Shown piece by piece: positions 1 to 7,813 of a stretch of DNA of 31,131 nt; the first letter of the stretch is position 1; the number at the start of each line of letters is the position of its first letter. A program made the translations under genes and the position numbers. The DNA comes from CAZMRF01 sp964568735. GTDB taxonomy: Bacteria > Acidobacteriota > Polarisedimenticolia > JACPZX01. The notes beneath the pieces are model-generated. The model saw only the letters and a list, made by a program, of their open reading frames with translations, was not told the origin of the DNA and ran no database searches. The stretch lies in the NCBI GenBank assembly GCA_964568735.1, contig CAZMRF010000061.1, positions 1 to 31,131 of the forward strand, written 5' to 3'.

Positions 1-49
1 CAATCATGCGGAAGGTCCGCCGTTGTAAAGAAGCGTCAGAGGCAGGACA

Positions 50-394
50 CTAGCCCGGCGGCCACGAGAAGCCGCGTCCTCCGAGCAGGTGGAGGTGGAC
101 GTGGAAGACGCTCTGCCCCGCGCCCTCCCGGCAGTTCCAGACGAGCCTGTAGCCGGACTCCGCGATCCCGCGCTCCTTCGCGATCCTCGTGGCCACGTGC
201 AGCACGTGTCCGAGGAGCTTCTCTTCCGTCTCCGGGACGTCGTCGAGCGTCGCGAAGTGCGAGCGGGGAATGACGAGGACGTGGACCGGAGCCTGGGGGC
301 TGATGTCCTCGAAGGCCACGACGAGGGCGTCCTCGAAGACGATCTTCGATGGGATCTCCTTCTTGCCTATCTTGCAGAAAAGACATGGACTCAT
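50..394 (-). CDS. HIT family protein (histidine-triad nucleotide-binding hydrolase)
   Basis: This 114-residue protein has the length of a compact HINT-type HIT protein. The C-terminal histidine triad HVHLHLL is at residues 98-104 (H98, H100, H102), where the family binds and hydrolyses nucleoside phosphoramidates or similar nucleotides. The N-terminal CLFC (C4, C7) is the zinc pair common in bacterial HINT members, and the core segment HVLVIPRSH (38-46) is typical. The ATG overlaps the murA TGA by 4 nt on the same strand, so the two genes are probably co-transcribed and translationally coupled. The physiological substrate cannot be read from sequence. The link with murA is positional only. 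Family assignment is secure. Confidence 0.95.
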   Translation of the reverse strand: MSPCLFCKIGKKEIPSKIVFEDALVVAFEDISPQAPVHVLVIPRSHFATLDDVPETEEKLLGHVLHVATRIAKERGIAESGYRLVWNCREGAGQSVFHVHLHLLGGRGFSWPPG

Positions 395-1647
395 TTGCTG
401 ACCCTCTCGACGTCGGCCCCGAGGGCCCGGAGCTTCTCTTCGATCCGCTCGTACCCCCGGTCGATGTGGTAGACCCTGTCAATGACGCTGACGCCGTCGG
501 CCACGAGCGCCGCGAGGACGAGGCAGGCGGAGGCGCGGAGGTCCGTCGCCATGACCTGCGCACCCGAGAGCTGGACGGGGCCCCTGACCCTCGCGTGGTT
601 GCCGTCGTGGGCGATGACGGCACCCATGCGCCTGAGCTCGCCGACATGCATCATGCGGTTCTCGAAGATCGTCTCCGATATCACGGACTCCCCCTGCGCC
701 TGAGTCATGACAGCCATGTACTGCGCCTGGAGGTCCGTGGGGAACCCGGGATAGGGCGCCGTCTCCACGTCGCGGGCGGAAAGCACGCGGCGGCCGATCA
801 CCCGGATCCAGTCCTGCCCGGTCTCGATCCGGAGTCCGGCTCCCGAGAGGACCTCGAGGGGAGCGGCCATGTGGCGAGGCTCGCAGCCCTCGACGACGAT
901 CTCATCGCCGGCGAGGGCCGCCGCCATGACGAAGGTCCCCGCCTCGATCCGATCGGGGATGACGTCGTGCTCGGCGCCGTGGAGATGATCCACGCCCTCC
1001 ACGACGATCGTGGGAGATCCGGCGCCCTGGATGCGCGCACCCATGGACGCGAGAAGGCCGGCGAGATCCGCGACCTCGGGCTCGAGGGCGCAGTTCCGCA
1101 GGGTCGTCCTGCCCCGGGCGAGCGTGGCAGCCATGAGGAGGTTCTCGGTCCCGGTGACCGTCTCGCGTGCAAAAGCGATGTCGGCCCCGTGGAGAGAGTC
1201 GGCGCGGGCGTCCACGTACCCATGAGACAGCTCGATGACCGCGCCCATCTTCTCCAGCCCCGAGAGGTGGGAATCGATGGGGCGGGCTCCGATCGCGCAT
1301 CCCCCGGGAAGCGATATCCTCGCCCTCCCGAAGCGGGCCAGGAGAGGGCCCAGAACGAGGATCGAGGCCCTCATCGTCTTGACGAAGCCGTAGGGCGCCT
1401 CGGGGTCGAGCAGCCTGGAGAATCGGGTGCGGACGCGCTCGCCGCGGGGGGCCTCGCACTCAGCCCCGAGATGCTCGAGCACCCTCAGCATCGTGGCGAC
1501 GTCCCGGACACGCGGGACACGCCCGAGGCCGACGGTCTCGTGCGTCAGGATCGAGGCTGCGAGGGCTGGAAGCGCGGCGTTCTTCGCTCCTGAGACCTGA
1601 ACCGTGCCCGAGAGGCTCCTGGCTCCACGAATCAGAAACTGGTCCAT
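391..1647 (-). CDS. murA: UDP-N-acetylglucosamine 1-carboxyvinyltransferase MurA
   Basis: MurA performs the first committed step of peptidoglycan synthesis in the cytoplasm, transferring enolpyruvate from PEP to UDP-GlcNAc. The 418-residue product has the normal length. Visible signatures are the N-terminal SGAKNAALP (K22, N23), the catalytic-loop PGGCAIGARPID with Cys at residue 117, FPTDLQAQ, FENRMMH and the C-terminal DRGYERIEEKLRALGA. The loop residue is Cys, not the Asp of naturally fosfomycin-insensitive enzymes, so fosfomycin sensitivity is expected (inference). The frame stays open upstream to 1725. The ATG at 1647 gives the conserved start MDQFLIRG, and a TATAAT box lies at 1690-1695 inside that upstream extension. 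The stop overlaps the HIT gene start. Confidence 0.97.
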   Translation of the reverse strand: MDQFLIRGARSLSGTVQVSGAKNAALPALAASILTHETVGLGRVPRVRDVATMLRVLEHLGAECEAPRGERVRTRFSRLLDPEAPYGFVKTMRASILVLGPLLARFGRARISLPGGCAIGARPIDSHLSGLEKMGAVIELSHGYVDARADSLHGADIAFARETVTGTENLLMAATLARGRTTLRNCALEPEVADLAGLLASMGARIQGAGSPTIVVEGVDHLHGAEHDVIPDRIEAGTFVMAAALAGDEIVVEGCEPRHMAAPLEVLSGAGLRIETGQDWIRVIGRRVLSARDVETAPYPGFPTDLQAQYMAVMTQAQGESVISETIFENRMMHVGELRRMGAVIAHDGNHARVRGPVQLSGAQVMATDLRASACLVLAALVADGVSVIDRVYHIDRGYERIEEKLRALGADVERVSK

Positions 1648-1689
1648 CGCACGCCATCCAGAAGGGGAACGACTCGAAGGGGGACGGGG

Positions 1690-1695
1690 ATTATA
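1690..1695 (-). promoter_or_regulatory. Candidate -10 box for murA-HIT operon
   Basis: The minus strand reads a perfect TATAAT here, about 43 nt upstream of the murA ATG. No convincing -35 hexamer is visible at 16-18 nt. The box lies in the divergent spacer between murA and the flippase. Confidence 0.5.
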
Positions 1696-1739
1696 CGCGT
1701 TCGCGCGGGCGGGTCCCACGCCCATTCCTCTCTACCGGG

Positions 1740-1745
1740 TAGAAT
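1740..1745 (+). promoter_or_regulatory. Candidate -10 box for the flippase gene
   Basis: TAGAAT matches the sigma-70 -10 consensus at five of six positions. It overlaps the first possible ATG of the flippase frame (1744), which argues that the true start is the downstream ATG at 1789. The -35 region is weak. Confidence 0.4.
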
Positions 1746-1788
1746 GAGCCTCAGGGCCGGCGGGACGCGCCGGCACGAGGGCGCGCGC

Positions 1789-3348
1789 ATGACGCAAGCC
1801 GGGGAGCAGAGCGAGGGGCAGAGCGCGCCCGATCCGCCGCCCGTACAGCCCCTCGGCCTCGGCGCGGCTGCCGCGAAGGGCGCCGTGATCCTCGGGGTGG
1901 CCACGGGAGTCGAGTACGCCGCGCAGCTTCTCCGGGCCTTCTTCCTCGCCCGGATCCTCTCGCCGCACGATTTCGGACTGGCGGGGATGGCCTTCGTCCT
2001 CATCTTCACGGCCGAGACTCTCTCCCAGACGGGCTTCCAGCGCGCGATCGTGCAGCGGAAGGACAATCCCGACGTCTACCTGGACACGGTCTGGGTCACC
2101 TCCGCCCTGCGGGGGTTCCTGCTCTACGCCCTCGCCTGGTTCCTCGCTCCGTTGGCCGCGCGCTTCTTCGCGACGCCGGAGGTCGTTTCCATTCTGCGCG
2201 CCGCGGCCCTGGCCTTCCCCATCCAGGGGCTGCTCAATCCGGCCTACCTGCTGCTCGAGCGGGACCTCTCCTTCGTGCGATACGCGGTGCCAAGGGTGAG
2301 CGGGGTCGTCATCGAGCTGCTGATCGTCGTGCCGCTCGCGCTGATGCTCCGCAGCGTCTGGGCGATCGTCTGGGGCTTCCTCGCCGGCAAGATCGCCTAC
2401 GTGGCCCTGTCGTACTCTGTCCGCCCCTACATGCCGTCAGCCGCGCTCCGGATGGACCTGGCCGCCGAGCTCTACCGCTACGGCAAGCACATCTTCCGCG
2501 CCTCGGTCGCCGACTGCATCCTCGGGCAGGGGGACAGGGCCGTGGTCGGCCGGCTCCTGGGCGCCGAGCCCCTCGGGCTCTACTCGTTCGCAGGCCGGGT
2601 CGCCAGCCTTCCCTCCACGGGCGTCTACGGCGTCGTCCTGCGCGTCGCCTTCCCGATCTTCTCGCGAATCCAGGATGACGCGGGGCGCCTCCGATCGGGG
2701 TTCCTCCGGGCGCTCGGCCTCATGGCCGCGCTCGCGCTCCCCCTCGCGGCGGGGATGGCAGCCACGACGGATGATCTGGTGTCGGTGCTCCTTGGAGCGA
2801 AGTGGGCCGGGATGATCCCGGCCTTCCGCGTGCTGTGCGCCGCGGCCGCCTTCACCGGGCTGTTCAACCTCACCCAATCCATGCTGGCGGGCATCGGCAA
2901 ACCCGAAAAGGTGGCGCACGGAGAGTACCTGTTCCTCCTGGTCTTCGCGGTGCCGCTCTATCCAGCCGTGAAGACATGGGGGATCCTGGGAGCCGCCGCG
3001 TGCTCCGCGGTGGCCGCAGCAGCGGCGCTGGTGTTCCTGCTGGCCGTCGCGATCCGCACCACCCAGTGCGGCACGCGCGCCGCGTTGCGCACGCTGGCGT
3101 CTCCGGCGCTCGCGTCACTGGGGATGGCCCTGGCCGTCATGGTCGTCCGCGAGGTCATGGCGGGGGCGTCAGGCCCCCTGCGGCTCGCTGTTTCCATCCT
3201 CACCGGTGCGGCCGCCTACGGCCTCGCGCTGGCGGGGCTCGATCGGCTCTTCGGATCCGAGTTGACGGGCTCCGTGCGGTCGATCCGCGGCGCGCTGCGC
3301 CGGCGAGCCCAGGCCCCCTCCGCCGGCACCGAGGCACCGCTCCCGTGA
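1789..3348 (+). CDS. Polysaccharide flippase (MOP/Wzx-like oligosaccharide exporter)
   Basis: This protein of about 519 residues has some 12-14 hydrophobic segments, the pattern of the MOP/PST lipid-linked oligosaccharide exporters that flip undecaprenyl-linked sugar units across the inner membrane. The first membrane region (KGAVILGVATGVEYAAQ, then LARILSPHDFGLAGMAFV) is typical of the family: in this family the text LxPxDFGLxGMA is strongly conserved. A central PLGLYSFAGRVASLP also matches. I chose ATG 1789 because GAGGG sits 7 nt upstream and a TAGAAT box overlaps the alternative ATG at 1744. It is followed after 36 nt by a glycosyltransferase and heads the surface-glycan block, which supports glycan export. 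The exact substrate is unknown. Confidence 0.9.
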   Translation: MTQAGEQSEGQSAPDPPPVQPLGLGAAAAKGAVILGVATGVEYAAQLLRAFFLARILSPHDFGLAGMAFVLIFTAETLSQTGFQRAIVQRKDNPDVYLDTVWVTSALRGFLLYALAWFLAPLAARFFATPEVVSILRAAALAFPIQGLLNPAYLLLERDLSFVRYAVPRVSGVVIELLIVVPLALMLRSVWAIVWGFLAGKIAYVALSYSVRPYMPSAALRMDLAAELYRYGKHIFRASVADCILGQGDRAVVGRLLGAEPLGLYSFAGRVASLPSTGVYGVVLRVAFPIFSRIQDDAGRLRSGFLRALGLMAALALPLAAGMAATTDDLVSVLLGAKWAGMIPAFRVLCAAAAFTGLFNLTQSMLAGIGKPEKVAHGEYLFLLVFAVPLYPAVKTWGILGAAACSAVAAAAALVFLLAVAIRTTQCGTRAALRTLASPALASLGMALAVMVVREVMAGASGPLRLAVSILTGAAAYGLALAGLDRLFGSELTGSVRSIRGALRRRAQAPSAGTEAPLP

Positions 3349-3384
3349 GATCCCACCCGGCGGTGGGCTGAGGAAGGGCGCAGC

Positions 3385-4605
3385 ATGGAGATCCTCTTCT
3401 CGGCCCTCTCGGCATACTCGCCTTTCGGGAGCGAGTCGCTCGTGGCGCACCACTACGCCCGGGTTCTTGGCCGGAGTCACGGACTCCATGTCATCGCTGC
3501 CGCACCGACGGATCTGGGCCCGACGACTCCCGGCGTCCGCGAAGTGCAGGTGATTGACATCGGGGAGGCGAACCTGAACGAAGTGTCCCCGGAGTCCCTC
3601 GCCCTCTTCGAGATCCGGCAGTGGGGACGGGCGCGCCGGCTCACCCGCCGCGGGATCGATCTCGTCCACCGGGTGAATCCATGCAGCCTGGATGCGCCGA
3701 CGCTGCTGGCCTACATGGGAAAGCCGCTCGTGGTCGGGCCGATCCTGGCGAGCCCGCTCTCACCCGAGTCGTTCCGCGAGATCATGTGGAGGGATGTCCA
3801 TCACTACAAGGCGAGCACGCCGCTTCACCGCCGCCTCGCCCCGCGCCGGCGCGTGGCTGGCATGGCCGTGGAGGTCCTGCGGCGCCAGGCGCAGTGGCTC
3901 CGCAGGGCGCGCAAGATCCTCGTCGGAAGCGCCCTCACGATGGAATCGATTCCACCGGCCCTCCATGCGCGCTGCGAGCCCATCGTTTACGCGGGCGTGG
4001 AGCACGAGATCTTCACCCCGCCCGTCCAGCCCCGGCAGCGAAGCGGGGCGGGGAGCGTGCGTCTCCTCTACGCGGGCCGGCTGAAGCCTCACAAGGGGCT
4101 GGAGCTTCTATTGAAGACCTGCGCGACCATCCGGCGCGGGCGAGCCTTCACCCTCACCGTCGTCGGGAAGGGAACTCCCTATTTCGAGGGTTTCGTCCAC
4201 TCGCTCGTGAGCGACCTTGGACTGGGGGACCTGGTGACGTTCCTCCCGCCGGTTTCCCGCGAGAGGATGCCCGACCTCTACCGCGACCACGACGTCTTCT
4301 GCCTGCCCACGCTCTCCGATACGTACGGCGTGGCCCTCCTCGAGGCGATGTCGAGCGGGATGGCCGTCGTGGCGAGCGACCTCGGCGGCCCGCGGGAGAT
4401 CGTGGCGGAGGGTGCCGGAATCCGGATTCCGGTGATCACACCCGACCAGTTCGTTTCGGACTGCGGTGCTGCCGTGGCGGATCTCATCGATTATCCCGTC
4501 CGGATCGACGAGCTGGGCGGCGCTGCGCGCCGCCGGATTCTGAAATGCCACGATTGGGAGACGATCGGGTCACACCTCGAGGAGGTCTACGAATCCATCG
4601 CCTGA
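3385..4605 (+). CDS. Glycosyltransferase family 4 (GT-B fold)
   Basis: This 406-residue cytoplasmic or membrane-associated sugar transferase is predicted to add a residue to a lipid-linked glycan. The C-terminal donor-binding half shows LLYAGRLKPHKGLELLL (around 228-244), the loop LTVVGKGTPY, and DTYGVALLEAMSSG. In the last motif the first acidic residue of the usual E-x7-E pair is Asp, followed by Glu, a tolerated variant. The N-terminal acceptor half is more divergent and includes LVHRVNPCSLDAPTLLAY, a pattern seen in many GT4 proteins where a histidine precedes the acceptor site. GAGGAAGG lies 7-8 nt before the ATG. It sits 36 nt after the flippase, so the two are probably one transcript. 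Donor and linkage cannot be assigned. Confidence 0.93.
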   Translation: MEILFSALSAYSPFGSESLVAHHYARVLGRSHGLHVIAAAPTDLGPTTPGVREVQVIDIGEANLNEVSPESLALFEIRQWGRARRLTRRGIDLVHRVNPCSLDAPTLLAYMGKPLVVGPILASPLSPESFREIMWRDVHHYKASTPLHRRLAPRRRVAGMAVEVLRRQAQWLRRARKILVGSALTMESIPPALHARCEPIVYAGVEHEIFTPPVQPRQRSGAGSVRLLYAGRLKPHKGLELLLKTCATIRRGRAFTLTVVGKGTPYFEGFVHSLVSDLGLGDLVTFLPPVSRERMPDLYRDHDVFCLPTLSDTYGVALLEAMSSGMAVVASDLGGPREIVAEGAGIRIPVITPDQFVSDCGAAVADLIDYPVRIDELGGAARRRILKCHDWETIGSHLEEVYESIA

Positions 4606-4805
4606 GCCCCTCCCATCGGGGTCCCAGCTTGCGGGCCGGTCTCTCCGGGCAGATCCGTCGAGGGTCGAGGGCCGTTTTTTGATACCCTCGCGTCTATCCC
4701 GACGGGTGACCATGTGCACGCCTCTCCGAGGATGGTGATTCACTTCAGTTGGCAGGGCCCTGTGCCGGAGGGACATGACCACCCAGCCCCCGGCGCGAGA
4801 AGCAG

Positions 4806-5723
4806 ATGAAACTGTCTGTCGAGCAGCATGAAACCGCCGGAAACAGGCGCCGGTCCGTCGAAGCCATTCGACGGGCCGGCATGAGACTCCTGCTCGCCTT
4901 GACGCGGCACGTTCGAGTGCGCGGGCGCCTTCGTCTCGCGAACGCCCTGAATCCGCTCCTCATGCCCGCCGGCGGTTACATCGTGTCCGAGGTGGCCCGC
5001 GGGATCTTGATGGAGCTGGATCTCACCGACGAAATGCAGCGGAAGATGCACTACCTCGGAGACTACGAGCCGCGTGAGATAGCCTTCATCCTCAAGACGC
5101 TTCCTCGGGGCGGGGTCTTCGTCGACATCGGTGCCAACGTAGGATGGCACACGCTTCCCGCAGCTCGGCAGGTCGGCGACGCGGGCACTGTCTATTCGTT
5201 CGAACCTCTCTCGCCGAATGTCGAACGCCTTCGTAGGAACCTTGCACTCAACCGGCTCACGAACGTGGTCATGGAGACGGCCGCCCTCTCCGACCGCGAT
5301 GGCGAGGCCGAGATGGCCAGCGATCATCCCCGATCCGGAAATGCGACGATGGCCCACAGGGACTCGTCGGCCCAGCGATTCCGTGTCCCCACGATGCGAT
5401 TCGACCAGTACGCCAGACAACACCGGCTCGAGCGAGTCGATCTGATCAAGATCGACATCGAGGGAGCCGAGATGATGGCCCTCCGGGGGATGACCGACCT
5501 GCTCCAGAAGCGTCCGGCGCCCCCGATTCTGTGCGAGATCAACCCCACGATGCTCTCGCTCCTCAACTCCTCGGCCCAGGAGCTCCTGGAGTTCCTCGCC
5601 CGCTTCGGCTACGAGCCCTTCGCCCTGGGGGGGCACGGCGAGGCGAGGCCGGTCCGAAATCTCCCGGGCGCCGAGGAGCATGAGAATTTCGTCTTCATGC
5701 AGGCTGGCCGAGGATCGCCGTGA
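4806..5723 (+). CDS. FkbM family SAM-dependent methyltransferase
   Basis: This 305-residue protein has the two FkbM hallmarks: the SAM-binding motif VDIGANVGWHT (106-116) followed by an acidic residue in YSFEP (130-134), and the family segment VDLIKIDIEGAE (211-222). The family performs O-methylation, often of sugars in surface glycans or glycosylated metabolites. Its place between a glycosyltransferase and another methyltransferase, in a block with a flippase and a sugar epimerase, suggests methylation of a surface-glycan residue (inference). The N-terminal 100 residues are basic and helical and carry no recognisable domain. A 200-nt spacer separates it from the preceding glycosyltransferase. 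The ribosome-binding site (GAGAAG) is modest. Confidence 0.93.
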   Translation: MKLSVEQHETAGNRRRSVEAIRRAGMRLLLALTRHVRVRGRLRLANALNPLLMPAGGYIVSEVARGILMELDLTDEMQRKMHYLGDYEPREIAFILKTLPRGGVFVDIGANVGWHTLPAARQVGDAGTVYSFEPLSPNVERLRRNLALNRLTNVVMETAALSDRDGEAEMASDHPRSGNATMAHRDSSAQRFRVPTMRFDQYARQHRLERVDLIKIDIEGAEMMALRGMTDLLQKRPAPPILCEINPTMLSLLNSSAQELLEFLARFGYEPFALGGHGEARPVRNLPGAEEHENFVFMQAGRGSP

Positions 5724-5745
5724 AGCCAGATCGGGATGTCGAGCC

Positions 5746-6594
5746 GTGAGAGGAGGTAGAGCCTCGACCCGGCTGCCGCCGGCCCGCGTCGTGAAGGAAG
5801 CCTGGCGCGGCCGGCCCGATTCCATCTTCCCGCCGCCTCCCGTGACGAGCGGTTACCACGACGAGGCGCTCTTCGATCCCACGTCGCCGCCGGGAAACGT
5901 GGCCTTCGCCCGCCTTCGATTCCAGCTGACGGCCCGACACGTCCTGTCGCTGCCGGGGCGGCGCATACTCGACGTGGCTGCGGGAGCCTGCTTCCTCGCC
6001 GCCTGCCTCCACCATGCCGGCCGGGAAGTCGTCGTCAACGACCTGCGGCCCCTCGAGGAGGCGCTCCGTCCCTGGGGCCTGTGGGGCGTTCTGAAGGTCT
6101 ACCAGCAGGACATCTTCACGCTCACCACCGCGGAGACCGGCACCTTCGACATCGTCGTATGCGCGGAGCTCATCGAGCACGTCGCCCATCCTCGGGAGCT
6201 GCTGCGTCATCTCCGGTCGTTCCTCACCCCGGGCGGCCACCTGGTGATCACGACGCCCAACGGAAAGTTCCTGGGCAGCAGGCTGCCGACGCTCTCCCAG
6301 GTGGGGTCGGCCGAGGAGCTCGAGAAGCTGCAGTTTCAGCCCGATTCGGACGGCCACCTCTTTCTCCTGACGGCAGGCGAGCTGGAGGACCTCATGAGGA
6401 GAGCGGGCCTGGAGCCGGTGGAGATCCTTCACTTCGGCGCCCCGTTTACGAACGGCAACCTGAAATTCCGGCACCTCTCTTTCCTGAGGGCGCCGGGGTT
6501 CTGGTACGGGCTCGAGAGAGTGTCCCATTGGGCGCCACTGGCCCTTCGCGCCAGGCTGACCTCGCACCTCCTGGCCTGCGCCCGGGCATCGTGA
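5746..6594 (+). CDS. Class I SAM-dependent methyltransferase
   Basis: The fold is a Rossmann-type methyltransferase. Motif I is RRILDVAAGACFLAACL, an acidic partner appears in VVVNDLRP, motif IV is FDIVVCAELIEHV and the post-motif segment is GGHLVITTPNGKF. The pattern IVVCAELIEHVAHP is usual in the Methyltransf_11/23 group, which methylates small molecules, quinones or sugars. The start is uncertain: ATG 5680 would overlap the FkbM gene by 44 nt, and GTG 5746 (used here) follows it without overlap. AGGAGG at 5750-5756 points further downstream, but only CTG 5773 or GTG 5791 is in frame there. The substrate is unknown; context suggests glycan modification. Confidence 0.88.
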   Translation: MRGGRASTRLPPARVVKEAWRGRPDSIFPPPPVTSGYHDEALFDPTSPPGNVAFARLRFQLTARHVLSLPGRRILDVAAGACFLAACLHHAGREVVVNDLRPLEEALRPWGLWGVLKVYQQDIFTLTTAETGTFDIVVCAELIEHVAHPRELLRHLRSFLTPGGHLVITTPNGKFLGSRLPTLSQVGSAEELEKLQFQPDSDGHLFLLTAGELEDLMRRAGLEPVEILHFGAPFTNGNLKFRHLSFLRAPGFWYGLERVSHWAPLALRARLTSHLLACARAS

Positions 6595-6728
6595 CTTCGA
6601 CGTGGTGATCCCTTCTCCATGACTTGCTCGGGCGGGCGCAAGGGACGATATTCCAGGCTCTCCGGCCCGCTCGAAGGTCGATCGGGAGGCGCCCCGCCGG
6701 CAGAGGCGGGTCCTTCAGGAGGAGCGGC

Positions 6729-7748
6729 ATGAAGGTCTTCATCACCGGCGGTGCCGGGTTCATCGGCTGCAACGCGGCCAGGCGCTACATCGAGAAAGGT
6801 GCCGAGGTCGTCCTCTTCGACAACATGTCCCGGAAGGGGGGCCGCGCCAACGTGGAGTGGCTCCGTTCGCTCGGCAGCGTCGAGCTGATCGAAGGAGACA
6901 TCACCGAGGAGAAGGCGATCGCCCGGGCCGTTGCGGCGCACGACGACATGGATCTGTGCCTTCACCTGGCAGCCCAGGTCGCGGTGACGACTTCGGTGAC
7001 GGACCCTGCGCATGATTTCAGGGTCAATGCCCTCGGAACCTTCAACACGCTCGAAGCGATCCGGGCGCAGAAGATCGACCCGGTCCTCATCTACGCCTCC
7101 ACCAACAAGGTCTACGGCCGGATGGAGGATGTGCCCATCGGAGAATCCGATGGACGGTACGGCTACAAGTCACTGGCCCACGGCGTCGGAGAGGACCGCA
7201 ACCTCGATTTCCACTCGCCGTATGGATGTTCCAAGGGCAGCGCCGATCAGTACATGATCGACTACGCCCGGATCTACGGGTTCCGGACGGTCACGTTCAG
7301 GCAGTCCTGCATCTACGGTTACCGGCAGTTCGGCGTGGAGGATCAGGGCTGGGTGGCCTGGTTCACCATCGCGCGCGTGATGGGACATCCCATCACGATC
7401 TACGGAGACGGCAAGCAGGTCCGCGACATCCTCTTCATCGACGATCTCGTCCGAGGCTTCGAGATGGCGGCGGAGAACATCGAGCGGACCGCGGGTCGGG
7501 TCTACAACATCGGTGGGGGCCCCGCCAACACCATGTCTCTGCTCGAGCTGCTCGCGCTCCTCGACGAGCTCACGGGATCGAAGGGGAAGGTCGGCTACGA
7601 CGACTGGCGTCCCGGCGATCAGCCCGTCTTCGTATGCGACGTGCGGAAAGCCCAGCGGGAGTTTGGTTGGGAGCCTCGAGTCTCTGCCCGCCAGGGCGTT
7701 GAAAAGCTCCACCGCTGGGTCAAGGAAAACAAGGCCCTGTTCTCCTGA
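6729..7748 (+). CDS. rfbE: CDP-paratose 2-epimerase (tyvelose epimerase) family protein
   Basis: This 339-residue extended short-chain dehydrogenase has the NAD-binding GGAGFIG (7-13), the catalytic STNKVYG (124-130) and Y165-x3-K169 in SPYGCSKG. The segments FDNMSRKGG, DFHSPYGCSKG, SADQYMIDYARIYG and EDQGWVAWF closely resemble Salmonella/Yersinia Tyv, which converts CDP-paratose to CDP-tyvelose for O-antigen. ATG 6729 is chosen because AGGAGG lies just upstream and the NAD motif then starts at residue 2. The longer frame from 6624 has no family similarity. No other CDP-dideoxyhexose genes (rfbF, G, H, S) are in the window. Remote homologues may act on other nucleotide sugars, so the fold and reaction type are firmer than the substrate. 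Confidence 0.9.
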   Translation: MKVFITGGAGFIGCNAARRYIEKGAEVVLFDNMSRKGGRANVEWLRSLGSVELIEGDITEEKAIARAVAAHDDMDLCLHLAAQVAVTTSVTDPAHDFRVNALGTFNTLEAIRAQKIDPVLIYASTNKVYGRMEDVPIGESDGRYGYKSLAHGVGEDRNLDFHSPYGCSKGSADQYMIDYARIYGFRTVTFRQSCIYGYRQFGVEDQGWVAWFTIARVMGHPITIYGDGKQVRDILFIDDLVRGFEMAAENIERTAGRVYNIGGGPANTMSLLELLALLDELTGSKGKVGYDDWRPGDQPVFVCDVRKAQREFGWEPRVSARQGVEKLHRWVKENKALFS

Positions 7749-7813
7749 GTGCGCGGGAGCTCGCCCCACCGCGATAGCACGAGGCCCGCAAGCCCGGGTC
7801 TTGCCCGCCCGGC

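Noticed and set aside
349..1593. 414-codon plus-strand open frame across murA
   Set aside because: It lies fully antisense to a clear murA. Its translation is low-complexity Asp/Gly/Arg/His text without any family motif, a typical GC-rich shadow.
4671..4684. T-run after the first glycosyltransferase as a rho-independent terminator
   Set aside because: The six-T run has no adequate GC stem directly before it; only a 4-bp self-match could be found.
4740..5825. 361-codon minus-strand open frame across the FkbM gene
   Set aside because: Antisense to a clear methyltransferase, with no motif and His/Glu/Arg-rich shadow composition.
7749..7813. Bidirectional terminator between the epimerase and HExxH genes
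   Set aside because: GCAAG-7-CTTGC can pair but is short and lacks a T-run on either strand.
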